This document shows, piece by piece, positions 10,412 through 18,221 of a stretch of 56,112 bases of DNA (its first letter is position 1; every line of letters starts with the position of its first letter). The position numbers were made by a program, and so were the translations under genes. The notes beneath the pieces were generated by a model, which did not search any database, had not been told where the DNA came from, and saw only the letters and a list, made by a program, of their open reading frames with translations. The stretch comes from Agromyces sp. ISL-38 (GTDB taxonomy: Bacteria > Actinomycetota > Actinomycetes > Actinomycetales > Microbacteriaceae), in the NCBI RefSeq assembly GCF_018613935.1, contig NZ_JAGGPF010000018.1, forward strand, positions 1 through 56,112. The letters are read 5' to 3'.

Positions 10412-11749
10412 TCAGAGGATCTCGAGGTTGCGCTGCAGCTCGAACGGCGTGACCTGCGAGCGGTAGTCGCGCCACTCCGAGCGCTTGTTCGCGAGCACGA
10501 AGTTGAAGACCTGCTCGCCGAGCGTCTCGGCGACCAGCTCGGACTCCTCCATGTACTCGATCGCGTGATCGAGACTCGCGGGCAACGGGTTGTACCCGAG
10601 TGCGCGACGCTCACTGTCGGTGAGGGCCCACACGTCGTCTTCGGCCTCTGCCGGGAGCTCGTAGCCCTCTTCGATGCCCTTCATGCCCGCGGCGAGGAGC
10701 AGCGAGAAGGCGAGGTACGGGTTCGCGGCGGAGTCGATGGCGCGGTACTCGACCCGGGCGCTCTGCCCCTTGTTGGGCTTGTAGAGCGGCACGCGCACGA
10801 GCGCCGAGCGGTTGTTGTGGCCCCAGCAGACGAAGCTCGGCGCCTCGTCGCCGCCCCAGAGTCGCTTGTACGAGTTCACGAACTGGTTCGTGACCGCCGA
10901 GATCTCTGATGAGTGGCGAAGGAGGCCCGCGATGAACTGGCGACCGATCTTGGAGAGCTGGTACTGCGCGCCCGGCTCGTAGAACGCGTTCGCATCGCCC
11001 TCGAAGAGGGACAGGTGCGTGTGCATGCCCGAGCCCGGCTTGTCGGAGAAGGGCTTCGGCATGAACGTCGCGTAGACGCCCTGCTCGATCGCCACCTCCT
11101 TGATGACCGTGCGGAAGGTCATGATGTTGTCGGCGGTCGTGAGCGCGTCGGCGTACCGGAGGTCGATCTCGTTCTGGCCGGGACCCGCCTCATGGTGGCT
11201 GAACTCGACCGAGATGCCGAGGTCTTCCAGCATGCGCACCGAACGGCGGCGGAAGTCGTGCGCCGTGCCACCCGGGACGTTGTCGAAGTAGCCGGCGGAG
11301 TCGACCGGGATCGGCCCCTCCTCGCCGTACTTCGACGACTTCAGGAGGTAGAACTCGATCTCGGGATGCGTGTAGAACGTGAACCCGCGGTCGGCGGCGC
11401 GTGCGAGCGTGCGCTTCAGGACGTTGCGCGGATCAGCGACGGCGGGCTCGCCGTCGGGCGTCGTGATGTCGCAGAACATGCGCGCCGTCGGATCGATGTC
11501 GCCCCGCCACGGCAGCGTCTGGAATGTCGTGGGATCGGGGTAGGCGAGCAGATCGGACTCGAAGGAACGGCTGAGCCCCTCGATCGCCGACCCGTCGAAC
11601 CCGATGCCCTCGGTGAAGGCACCCTCCACCTCGGCCGGCGCGATCGCCACCGATTTCAGAGTACCGACGACGTCGGTGAACCAGAGTCTGACGAACTTGA
11701 CTCCTCGTTCCTCGATGGTCCGGAGAACGAAGTCGCGCTGCTTATCCAT
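10412..11749 (-). CDS. glnA2: Glutamine synthetase-like enzyme GlnA2
   Basis: 445 residues from ATG 11749, with AGAGGG at 11755-11760 as ribosome binding site. Glutamine synthetase fold with NEIDLRY, MPKPFSDKPGSGMHTH and NNRSALVRVP. The region equivalent to the GlnA adenylylation Tyr reads DDVWALTDSE, without Tyr, so GlnE probably does not control it. The family is widespread in actinobacteria beside glnE; some relatives act as gamma-glutamylpolyamine synthetases, so true glutamine synthetase activity is not assured. No GlnR box is visible upstream. Confidence 0.93.
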   Translation of the reverse strand: MDKQRDFVLRTIEERGVKFVRLWFTDVVGTLKSVAIAPAEVEGAFTEGIGFDGSAIEGLSRSFESDLLAYPDPTTFQTLPWRGDIDPTARMFCDITTPDGEPAVADPRNVLKRTLARAADRGFTFYTHPEIEFYLLKSSKYGEEGPIPVDSAGYFDNVPGGTAHDFRRRSVRMLEDLGISVEFSHHEAGPGQNEIDLRYADALTTADNIMTFRTVIKEVAIEQGVYATFMPKPFSDKPGSGMHTHLSLFEGDANAFYEPGAQYQLSKIGRQFIAGLLRHSSEISAVTNQFVNSYKRLWGGDEAPSFVCWGHNNRSALVRVPLYKPNKGQSARVEYRAIDSAANPYLAFSLLLAAGMKGIEEGYELPAEAEDDVWALTDSERRALGYNPLPASLDHAIEYMEESELVAETLGEQVFNFVLANKRSEWRDYRSQVTPFELQRNLEIL

Positions 11750-11835
11750 CCACACCCTCTCTCGCTCCTCTAGGGTACTGGCTCACGAACCCACGGCACG
11801 CCGCTCCCGCCTGTGGCGTGTGCGAGACTGGCGAC

Positions 11836-12723
11836 ATGTCCGACCAGCCCGCGAACACCGCAGCATCCGACACCTCGACGGGAGTCGAGCAGAACCCCTA
11901 TGGCGGTGCCGCGGCTACCGGCGGACCGAAACGCGTACGCACGAGGCACTTCCAGAACGCGAAGCGCGACGGCATCAAGATCACGGGGCTCACGAGCTAC
12001 GACCAGCTCACCGCGCGCATCTTCGACGAGGCCGGCATCGACTTCCTGCTCGTCGGCGACTCGGCGGGCAACAACGTGCTCGGCTACGAGACCACGCTCC
12101 CGGTCACGGTCGACGACCTGATCCCCCTCACGCGCGCGGTCGCGGGCGCCGTCAAGCGAGCCTTCGTCGTCGCCGACATGCCGTTCGGCTCCTATGAGAA
12201 CGGGCCCGAGGACGCGCTCCACACCGCGGTGCGGTTCATGAAGGAGACCGGCGCGCACGCCGTGAAGCTCGAGGGCGGCGAACGCAGCCAGAAGCAGATC
12301 CGCCGCATCGTGCAGGCGGGAATTCCCGTGATGGCCCACATCGGCTACACCCCGCAGAGCGAACACGGACTCGGCGGGCACGTCATCCAGGGCCGCGGCG
12401 AGGGCGTCAAGCAGCTGCTCGCCGATGCGAAGGCCGTGCAGGACGCCGGAGCGTTCGCGGTCGTGCTCGAGATGGTGCCGGCTGACGTGGCCCGGCAGGT
12501 CACCGAGCTGGTGAAGATCCCCACGATCAGTGTCGGGGCGGGCCCCCACACCGACGGGCAGCTGCTCGTCTGGACCGACTGGGCCGGCCTCACGATCGGA
12601 CGCGTGCCGAAGTTCGTGAAGCAGTACGCGAACCTCTCGGGCATCCTCAGCTCCGCGGCGAAGGAGTGGCGTGAGGATGTCGAGTCGGGCAGCTACCCGA
12701 ACAGCGAGCACAGCTACGAATAG
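11836..12723 (+). CDS. panB: 3-methyl-2-oxobutanoate hydroxymethyltransferase PanB
   Basis: First step of pantothenate synthesis: transfers a hydroxymethyl group from methylenetetrahydrofolate to alpha-ketoisovalerate. 295 residues. The family motifs LLVGDSAGNNVLGY, ADMPFGSY, KLEGG, AHIGYTPQS and ISVGAGPHTDGQ are intact. A ~30-residue unordered N-terminal extension precedes the barrel. ATG 11836 is preferred; a GAGACT six bases upstream resembles the leaderless -10 pattern. GTG 11818 in frame is the alternative. Confidence 0.95.
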   Translation: MSDQPANTAASDTSTGVEQNPYGGAAATGGPKRVRTRHFQNAKRDGIKITGLTSYDQLTARIFDEAGIDFLLVGDSAGNNVLGYETTLPVTVDDLIPLTRAVAGAVKRAFVVADMPFGSYENGPEDALHTAVRFMKETGAHAVKLEGGERSQKQIRRIVQAGIPVMAHIGYTPQSEHGLGGHVIQGRGEGVKQLLADAKAVQDAGAFAVVLEMVPADVARQVTELVKIPTISVGAGPHTDGQLLVWTDWAGLTIGRVPKFVKQYANLSGILSSAAKEWREDVESGSYPNSEHSYE

Positions 12724-12729
12724 CCCGAG

Positions 12730-12915
12730 CTACTCCTCGGCTGCCTCTTCCTCGGCCCACTTGGCGCTGTTCGCTCGCAGGATCTCGAGCGCATGCTCGG
12801 CCTCGGCTCGCGTCTCGAACGGGCCGACGCGATCGACGGAGGGCGACTCGAAGCCGTGCTCCACCTCGCCGGTTCGCAGGTTGTACCAGAACATGTGCTC
12901 GGCGTGCTCGGCCAT
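12730..12915 (-). CDS. Small SPOR-like protein
   Basis: 61 residues, acidic, cytoplasmic. Starts with MAEHAEHMFWYNLRTGEVEHG and contains a SPOR-like GPFETRAEAEHALEIL repeat. Short proteins of this kind are common next to panB/map in actinobacteria; function unknown. Its ATG is only 11 bases from the divergent map ATG, and its -10 box overlaps the map start codon. Confidence 0.75.
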   Translation of the reverse strand: MAEHAEHMFWYNLRTGEVEHGFESPSVDRVGPFETRAEAEHALEILRANSAKWAEEEAAEE

Positions 12916-12929
12916 AGGCTGATCCTATG
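12913..12929. promoter_or_regulatory. Bidirectional leaderless promoter with interlocked -10 boxes and start codons
   Basis: The 17 bases CATAGG-CTGAT-CCTATG are symmetric at the ends. On the plus strand TAGGCT (12915-12920) is six bases before the map ATG (12927). On the minus strand TAGGAT (12927-12922) is six bases before the small gene's ATG (12915). Each -10 box therefore shares a base with the opposite start codon. Confidence 0.6.
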
Positions 12930-13790
12930 CCCAAGAACACCACCGGCACCCTGATCCCGGGCCGTCTGTCGCCGACTCGGGCCGTGCCCGCAGCGATCCG
13001 GCGCCCCGAGTACGTCGGCAAGCGAGCGCCCTCGCCGTACACCGGCGGCGACCTGTACTCCCCCGCGGAGGTCGAGGGAGTCCGCGCCGCAGGGCGCGTC
13101 GCGGCACAGGCGATCGAAGCTGCGGCAGCCGCCATCCGGCCGGGCGTCACGACCGAGGAACTCGACGGCATCGTGCACGAGTACGTGATCGCGCACGGCG
13201 CGTACCCGTCGACGCTCGGCTACCGCGGCTTCCCCAAGTCGTCGTGCACGTCGGTGAACGAGGTCATCTGCCACGGCATCCCCGACGACACGGTGCTCGG
13301 CAACGGCGACCTCGTGAACATCGACGTCACCGCCTACCTCGACGGGTTCCACGGCGACCTGAACCACACCTTCCTCGTCGGCGAGGCGAGCGAGGAGGCC
13401 ACGCTCCTCGTCGAGCGGACTCGCGAGGCGCTCGCACGCGGCATCCGCGCCGTGGCGCCCGGCCGACAGGTCAATGTCATCGGTCGCGCGATCGAGGCCT
13501 ACGCCCGGCGGTTCGGCTATGGCGTGGTCCGCGACTACACCGGGCACGGCGTGGGACGCGCCTTCCACTCCGGCCTCATCATCCCCCACTACGACGCGCC
13601 CGAGTTCGACACCGTGATGGAGCCGGGCATGGTGTTCACGATCGAGCCGATGCTCACCATGGGCGGCATCGAGTGGGACCTGTGGCCCGACGAGTGGACC
13701 GTCGTCACGCGCGACGGATCGCTCACCGCGCAGTTCGAGCACACCCTCGTCGTCACCGAACGCGGGGCCGACATCCTGACCCTGCCGTGA
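12927..13790 (+). CDS. map: Methionine aminopeptidase type I
   Basis: Removes the initiator Met from nascent proteins. 287 residues with a ~45-residue N-terminal extension, as in actinobacterial type Ic enzymes. All five dimetal ligands are visible: Asp in VNIDVT, Asp in HGDLNHT, His in GHGVGR, Glu in TIEPM and Glu in FEHTLVV. No Shine-Dalgarno; the start is set by the leaderless promoter. Followed after 30 bases by ppgK on the same strand. Confidence 0.96.
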   Translation: MPKNTTGTLIPGRLSPTRAVPAAIRRPEYVGKRAPSPYTGGDLYSPAEVEGVRAAGRVAAQAIEAAAAAIRPGVTTEELDGIVHEYVIAHGAYPSTLGYRGFPKSSCTSVNEVICHGIPDDTVLGNGDLVNIDVTAYLDGFHGDLNHTFLVGEASEEATLLVERTREALARGIRAVAPGRQVNVIGRAIEAYARRFGYGVVRDYTGHGVGRAFHSGLIIPHYDAPEFDTVMEPGMVFTIEPMLTMGGIEWDLWPDEWTVVTRDGSLTAQFEHTLVVTERGADILTLP

Positions 13791-13808
13791 GCGAATCCGG
13801 CGACGCGA

Positions 13809-13814
13809 TAGTGT
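13809..13814 (+). promoter_or_regulatory. -10 box TAGTGT of ppgK, leaderless type
   Basis: TAGTGT ends six bases before ATG 13821. Confidence 0.45.
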
Positions 13815-13820
13815 GGCGCC

Positions 13821-14573
13821 ATGGCGAGTGAGCACGCGATCGGCATCGACATCGGCGGAACGGGAATCAAGGGGGCGGTCGTCGATCTCGGCACCGGGGA
13901 GCTCCTCTCGGAACGCCGGAAGGTCGCGACTCCCGAAGGCGGTCGGCCCGCCGACATCCTCGAGGCCACCGACGAACTCCTCGCCGTGATCGCCTCTGAT
14001 GCGGGGCCGGCGCTGCCGCTCGGAGTGTGCTTCCCGTCGGTCGTGAAGCACGGGTACACGCTCTCGGCGGCGAACATCTCCGACGAATGGATCGGCCTCC
14101 CGGCCGAGGAGCTGTTCGAGCGGGAGCTCGGTCGCGAGATCCACTTCATCAACGACGCGGATGCCGCGGGCTACGCCGAGTCGCGCTACGGCGCCGCGGT
14201 CGGCGCCGACGGTCTCGTCATCCTCGCGACGCTCGGCACCGGCATCGGCACGGCGTTCATCTACGACGGCGTGCTCGTGCCGAACACCGAGCTCGGCCAC
14301 ATGGAGATCGACGGGGCGCACGCCGAGAAGCGCGCCGCGTACTCGGCGATGGAGCGCGAGTCCCTCAGCTGGGAGGAATGGGCGGCACGGCTGCAGCGGT
14401 TCTTCGAGACGGTCGAGTTCCTCTTCTCCCCCGACCTCCTCGTGGTCGGCGGCGGCGTCTCGAAGCACCACGAGCAGTTCCTGCCGCTGCTGAAGCTCAC
14501 GACGCCCATCGTGCCGGCGGTGCACCGCAACAACGCGGGAATCCTCGGCGCGGCGGCGCTCGCGGCGCGTTAG
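13821..14573 (+). CDS. ppgK: Polyphosphate glucokinase
   Basis: ROK-family kinase that phosphorylates glucose from polyphosphate and/or ATP. 250 residues, typical length. Seen: phosphate loop IGIDIGGTGIKGAVVDL, glucose-binding INDADAAGYAE, LATLGTGIGTAFI and the ELGHMEIDG segment specific to PpgK-type enzymes. It ends two bases before the 3' end of the convergent rnpB gene. Confidence 0.93.
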   Translation: MASEHAIGIDIGGTGIKGAVVDLGTGELLSERRKVATPEGGRPADILEATDELLAVIASDAGPALPLGVCFPSVVKHGYTLSAANISDEWIGLPAEELFERELGREIHFINDADAAGYAESRYGAAVGADGLVILATLGTGIGTAFIYDGVLVPNTELGHMEIDGAHAEKRAAYSAMERESLSWEEWAARLQRFFETVEFLFSPDLLVVGGGVSKHHEQFLPLLKLTTPIVPAVHRNNAGILGAAALAAR

Positions 14574-14574
14574 G

Positions 14575-14975
<401 letters not shown>

Positions 14976-14980
14976 AGTCA

Positions 14981-14986
14981 AGTCTA
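14981..14986 (-). promoter_or_regulatory. -10 box TAGACT of rnpB
   Basis: TAGACT on the minus strand, six bases upstream of the predicted RNA 5' end at about 14974-14975. Confidence 0.55.
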
Positions 14987-15057
14987 CAGCTCGAAGCCGG
15001 ACCGCAGATCCGTCGACCGCGATCGGCAGTCGGCCTCCACGACGAGGGCTCGCGGCG

Positions 15058-15795
15058 TCAGCGTCCGGATTCGTCGGTCCGCACGAGGATGCGGTCGCAC
15101 TCGGGACAGAACAACACGTCGTCGGATGCAGCACGCCGCACGCTCTCGAGATCGGAACCCGTGAACGTGATCGTGCACCCGCCGCACGTGCGCTGCCGCA
15201 GGAGCGCCGCGCCGACGCCACCGCCGCGCACACGCCGCTGCTCGTAGAGGGCGACGAGATCCTGCGGCAACGTGGTCGCGACGACCCCGCGGTCGCGCTC
15301 GGCGTGGTCGCGCTCCGTGTTGAACTCGGCCGCGGCCGCATCGCGCTCCGCCTCGAGGGTCGTCACCTCGGCCGCGATCGAGGCACGCTGCTCATCGATT
15401 CCGGCGACGACGCCCTCTGCCGCCTCGACGCGCTCCATGACCGCGAGCTCGATGTCCTCGAGATCGGAGAGACGCTTCCGCAGCGAGGACAGCTCGGACT
15501 CGAGACCCGCGACATCCTTCACCGACGACGTCTGCTGGAGGCGGTCTCCATCCCGCTTGATGCGCGCCTCGACGACCGCGACGTCGGACTCGAGTCGCTT
15601 GAGCTCGGTGCGGGCGTCTTCGAGGCCGCCGACCGCCTCGGCGCGCGAGCGGCGCACGGCCTCATCGCGGGTGGCGAGCTCGGCGAGGGCTGCCGACTGC
15701 GGCAGGGAACCGAGGCGGTGCGCGATCTGCTGCAGGCGGGTGTCGAGGGACTGCAGTCGCAGCAGTTCCTGCTGTTCGGCTGGGGTGGCCTTCAC
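15058..15795 (-). CDS. Coiled-coil protein with C-terminal C4 zinc ribbon
   Basis: 245 residues from GTG 15795, with GAGGAG seven bases upstream. Residues ~1-180 are a long heptad coiled-coil rich in Glu/Arg/Ala. The C-terminal zinc ribbon has CGGC and CPEC pairs (zf-RING_7/DUF164 type). The family is conserved next to a Nif3-like gene in actinobacteria; its molecular role is unknown, and nucleic-acid binding is a guess from the ribbon. Probably co-transcribed with the upstream Nif3-like gene. Confidence 0.85.
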   Translation of the reverse strand: MKATPAEQQELLRLQSLDTRLQQIAHRLGSLPQSAALAELATRDEAVRRSRAEAVGGLEDARTELKRLESDVAVVEARIKRDGDRLQQTSSVKDVAGLESELSSLRKRLSDLEDIELAVMERVEAAEGVVAGIDEQRASIAAEVTTLEAERDAAAAEFNTERDHAERDRGVVATTLPQDLVALYEQRRVRGGGVGAALLRQRTCGGCTITFTGSDLESVRRAASDDVLFCPECDRILVRTDESGR

Positions 15796-15813
15796 GTGGT
15801 GCTCCTCGTGGGG

Positions 15814-15849
15814 GTCGGTGTGGAGGTCGATGTGGAGGTCGATGTGGAG
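15814..15849. repeat. Three tandem copies of a 12-base repeat
   Basis: GTCGRTGTGGAG three times in a row (first copy has one change) in the gap between the Nif3-like stop and the zinc-ribbon GTG. Unit length is a multiple of three. Probably replication slippage; it changes the spacing between the two genes. Confidence 0.8.
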
Positions 15850-15856
15850 GGAGTCA

Positions 15857-16675
15857 TCATTGCACGACCTGGAAGTCCCAGGGATCGGTGCGGAGGTCGC
15901 TCACGAGCACCTCGAGGTCGGGATGGGCGCTCCGCAGCTGCGCTGCCGCGGCATCGAGCCAGAGCCACTCGCTCGCCCAGTGCGACACGTCGATGAGCGC
16001 CGGCCCGCCCGAGAGCAGCGCCTGCTCGCGGGCCTCCGACGCGGGATGGTGACGGAGGTCGGCGGTGATGTAGACATCGGCGCCGAGCACCGCCGGGTCG
16101 CCGAGCAGGGAGTCGCCTGCTCCCCCGCACACCGCGATGGTCTGCACTTCGTCGTCGAACCCACCCGACACCCGCACCCCGGTCGCGGTCGCGGGGAGGA
16201 GCTCGGCGAGCGTGCGTGCCAGGCGGCCGAGCGTCGTGGGCCGCGCCAGCCGGCCCACGCGACCGAGCCCGAGGGAAGGATCGATGCCGGGCACGATCGG
16301 CCGCGAGTCGAGGAGCTCGAGTCGCGCGGCGAGCACGGCCGAGGTGCCCTCCTCGACGACGTCGGCGTTGGTATGAGCCGCGACGAGCGCACAACCGGCC
16401 CTGATGAGCCGCGCGAGGAGAGCGCCCTTGTAGCGGTCCTCGGCGATGCTCGTCACGCCGCGCAGCAACAACGGGTGGTGGGCGATCAGGAGGTCGACGT
16501 CGCGATCGACGGCCTCGTCGACGGTGGCACCGACGGTGTCGACGGCCAGCAGGACGCGGCGCACCGAGGCATCCGGATCACCGCTCACGAGGCCGGGGGC
16601 GTCCCACGCTTCGGCGCCCGAGAGCGGCCAGAGTCGATCGACCGTCGTCAGGACTTCGGCGAGGACTGCAGGCAC
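15857..16675 (-). CDS. Nif3-like dinuclear metal centre protein
   Basis: 272 residues from GTG 16675. NIF3/YbgI family, usually hexameric with a dinuclear metal site. Visible ligand regions: LLIAHHPLLLRG, AAHTNAD and the C-terminal VSHWASEW. Some relatives have GTP cyclohydrolase-like activity, but the general function is open. TAGGCT (16687-16682 on the minus strand) lies six bases before the GTG and supports this start. First gene of a pair with the coiled-coil/zinc-ribbon gene. Confidence 0.9.
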   Translation of the reverse strand: MPAVLAEVLTTVDRLWPLSGAEAWDAPGLVSGDPDASVRRVLLAVDTVGATVDEAVDRDVDLLIAHHPLLLRGVTSIAEDRYKGALLARLIRAGCALVAAHTNADVVEEGTSAVLAARLELLDSRPIVPGIDPSLGLGRVGRLARPTTLGRLARTLAELLPATATGVRVSGGFDDEVQTIAVCGGAGDSLLGDPAVLGADVYITADLRHHPASEAREQALLSGGPALIDVSHWASEWLWLDAAAAQLRSAHPDLEVLVSDLRTDPWDFQVVQ

Positions 16676-16681
16676 CCGCCC

Positions 16682-16687
16682 AGCCTA
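16682..16687 (-). promoter_or_regulatory. -10 box TAGGCT of the Nif3-like gene, leaderless type
   Basis: Six bases separate TAGGCT from the GTG start at 16675 on the minus strand. Confidence 0.5.
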
Positions 16688-16729
16688 GCGCCGCGATTCT
16701 CGGAGGGCGGCGACGCGCGAACCGTGAAG

Positions 16730-16802
16730 TGGGCCCTGCCGGGCTCGAACCGACGACATCCACGGTGTAAACGTGGCGCTCTACCAACTGAGCTAAAGGC
16801 CC
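16730..16802 (-). tRNA. tRNA-Val (anticodon TAC)
   Basis: 73 bases without encoded CCA. Acceptor stem GGGCCTT/AGGGCCC, D arm GCTCAGTTGGTAGAGC, anticodon stem CCACG/CGTGG around the loop TTTACAC (anticodon TAC), and T arm with GGTTCGAGCC. Confidence 0.95.
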
Positions 16803-16840
16803 ACGCCGCGCGGCGCACCCCCATATTATCCGAGCCTCCT

Positions 16841-16846
16841 TAGACT
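16841..16846 (+). promoter_or_regulatory. -10 box TAGACT, leaderless type
   Basis: TAGACT ends seven bases before ATG 16854. Confidence 0.5.
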
Positions 16847-16853
16847 CGCGCCC

Positions 16854-17552
16854 ATGGAGCCCGTCCCGAAGCATCCGAGCCGGAGCACGCCGCCGGAGCA
16901 TCGGTGGCCTGCCGTCGTCGGCCTGCTCAGCGCCCTCGCGCTCTATGCGTTCCTGCCGAACGGGCTGCTCGGCTTCCAGCGATTCGTGGTCGTCGGCATC
17001 GGGCTCGTGCTCCTGATCCCGCTCATCGTCGCCAACCCTCAACGGATGACGCGACAGGCGCCGTGGACGCGCCGGCTCTCGGTGGCGCTCGCGCTCGTAC
17101 TCGTCACCGCGAACCAGCTTGCGCTCGTGCTGCTCGTGATCGAGCTCGTCGGTGGGCGCCAGGACGCGCCGAGCCTCCTCCAGGCCGCACTGCAGGTCTG
17201 GGTCGCCAACGTCATCGGCTTCACGACGCTGTACTGGGAGCTCGACCGCGGCGGGCCGGTGCTCCGCACGGCATTGGCGCGCGATGCGCTCCCGCCTGCC
17301 GACCTGCGATTCCCGCAGGACGAAGACGACGATGCGGTCGCGGAGGTCGCGGCGAGGTCGTCTGCGGTGCAGGACTGGACCCCGCGGTTCATCGACTACT
17401 TCTACTCGTCGCTGTCCAACTCGATGGCCTTCAGTGCGACCGACGCGATGCCACTCTCCCCGCGTTTCAAACTGCTCATGGGCCTGCAGGCGTTCGGCGG
17501 ATTCGTCATCCTCGCGCTCGTGATCGCGCGGTCGGTGAACATCCTCGCCTGA
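16854..17552 (+). CDS. Polytopic membrane protein with DUF1345-like C-terminus
   Basis: 232 residues with about five transmembrane segments (near residues 18-36, 42-60, 76-98, 110-126 and 205-228). The C-terminal stretch DYFYSSLSNSMAFSATDAMPLSP, followed by a last helix, resembles the end of DUF1345 and of two-TM ion channel-like proteins. The function is not known and substrate or ion specificity cannot be inferred. Transcribed alone from a leaderless-type promoter; convergent with the peroxiredoxin gene. Confidence 0.7.
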   Translation: MEPVPKHPSRSTPPEHRWPAVVGLLSALALYAFLPNGLLGFQRFVVVGIGLVLLIPLIVANPQRMTRQAPWTRRLSVALALVLVTANQLALVLLVIELVGGRQDAPSLLQAALQVWVANVIGFTTLYWELDRGGPVLRTALARDALPPADLRFPQDEDDDAVAEVAARSSAVQDWTPRFIDYFYSSLSNSMAFSATDAMPLSPRFKLLMGLQAFGGFVILALVIARSVNILA

Positions 17553-17592
17553 ACGCCGGCACGGCCGTGGTCGCTCATCGAGTGTGGCGATC

Positions 17593-18051
17593 TCAGCGCG
17601 CTGCGAGCGCCTCGCGGTACTGGTCGAGCGAGCGCGCCTCGCCGCGCGGCGACGTGAAGCTCTCACGCACGAAGCCGTCGACTCCGATCACGAACGTCGC
17701 ACGCAGGGCGAGGCCGGTGGACTCGTCAAATGCGCCGAACGACGCTGCGACGGCGCCGTGCGGCCAGAAGTCCGACAGCAGCGGGAACCCGTACGACTCG
17801 GCCTCCGCCCACGCGCGAAGCGTGTGCTTCGAGTCGACCGAGACGCCGATGAGCTGCGTGCCTGCGGCCTCGAACATCGAGACGTTGTCGCGCAGTTCGC
17901 AGAGCTCGCCGTGACAGACCCGTGAGAAGGCGAGTGGGAAGAACACGAGCGTGACGGGCGTGCTCCCCGTGATGTCGCCGAGCCGCACCGTCTGGCCGAA
18001 CTGGTTCGCGAGGGCGAAGTCGGGGGCCACGGCCCCTCGTGCAAGGATCAT
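17593..18051 (-). CDS. AhpE-like peroxiredoxin
   Basis: 152 residues from ATG 18051. Thioredoxin-fold peroxidase; peroxidatic Cys46 in PLAFSRVCHGEL, where Ser replaces the usual Thr of PxxxTxxC. This layout is that of the AhpE branch (M. tuberculosis AhpE). A second Cys51 sits five residues on. It reduces peroxides, perhaps with mycothiol/mycoredoxin as reductant (family knowledge). Divergent from aceE, as in other actinobacteria. A longer start at 18144 adds residues without conserved sequence. Confidence 0.9.
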   Translation of the reverse strand: MILARGAVAPDFALANQFGQTVRLGDITGSTPVTLVFFPLAFSRVCHGELCELRDNVSMFEAAGTQLIGVSVDSKHTLRAWAEAESYGFPLLSDFWPHGAVAASFGAFDESTGLALRATFVIGVDGFVRESFTSPRGEARSLDQYREALAAR

Positions 18052-18221
18052 GGGCGGTGCGCTTTCGTCGTGGTTCGAGTGGACCGGCGCCCAGCCTAGC
18101 CCCGGCGGCGCAGGCATAGAATCACTAGGATGGCGTGGTGCCATGCGACCGTGATCCGGTCCGCTTCGTCGTGCGCACGCCCCACACCGCAGGCATGATC
18201 TGCTGAAAAGAGAGGTCGAGT

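Noticed and set aside
15814..15849. Short tandem repeat as a CRISPR array
   Set aside because: 12-base units without spacers and no cas genes anywhere in the window.
18129..18143. ATGGC-N5-GCCAT upstream of aceE as an operator
   Set aside because: Only five-base arms; expected by chance and no regulator candidate.
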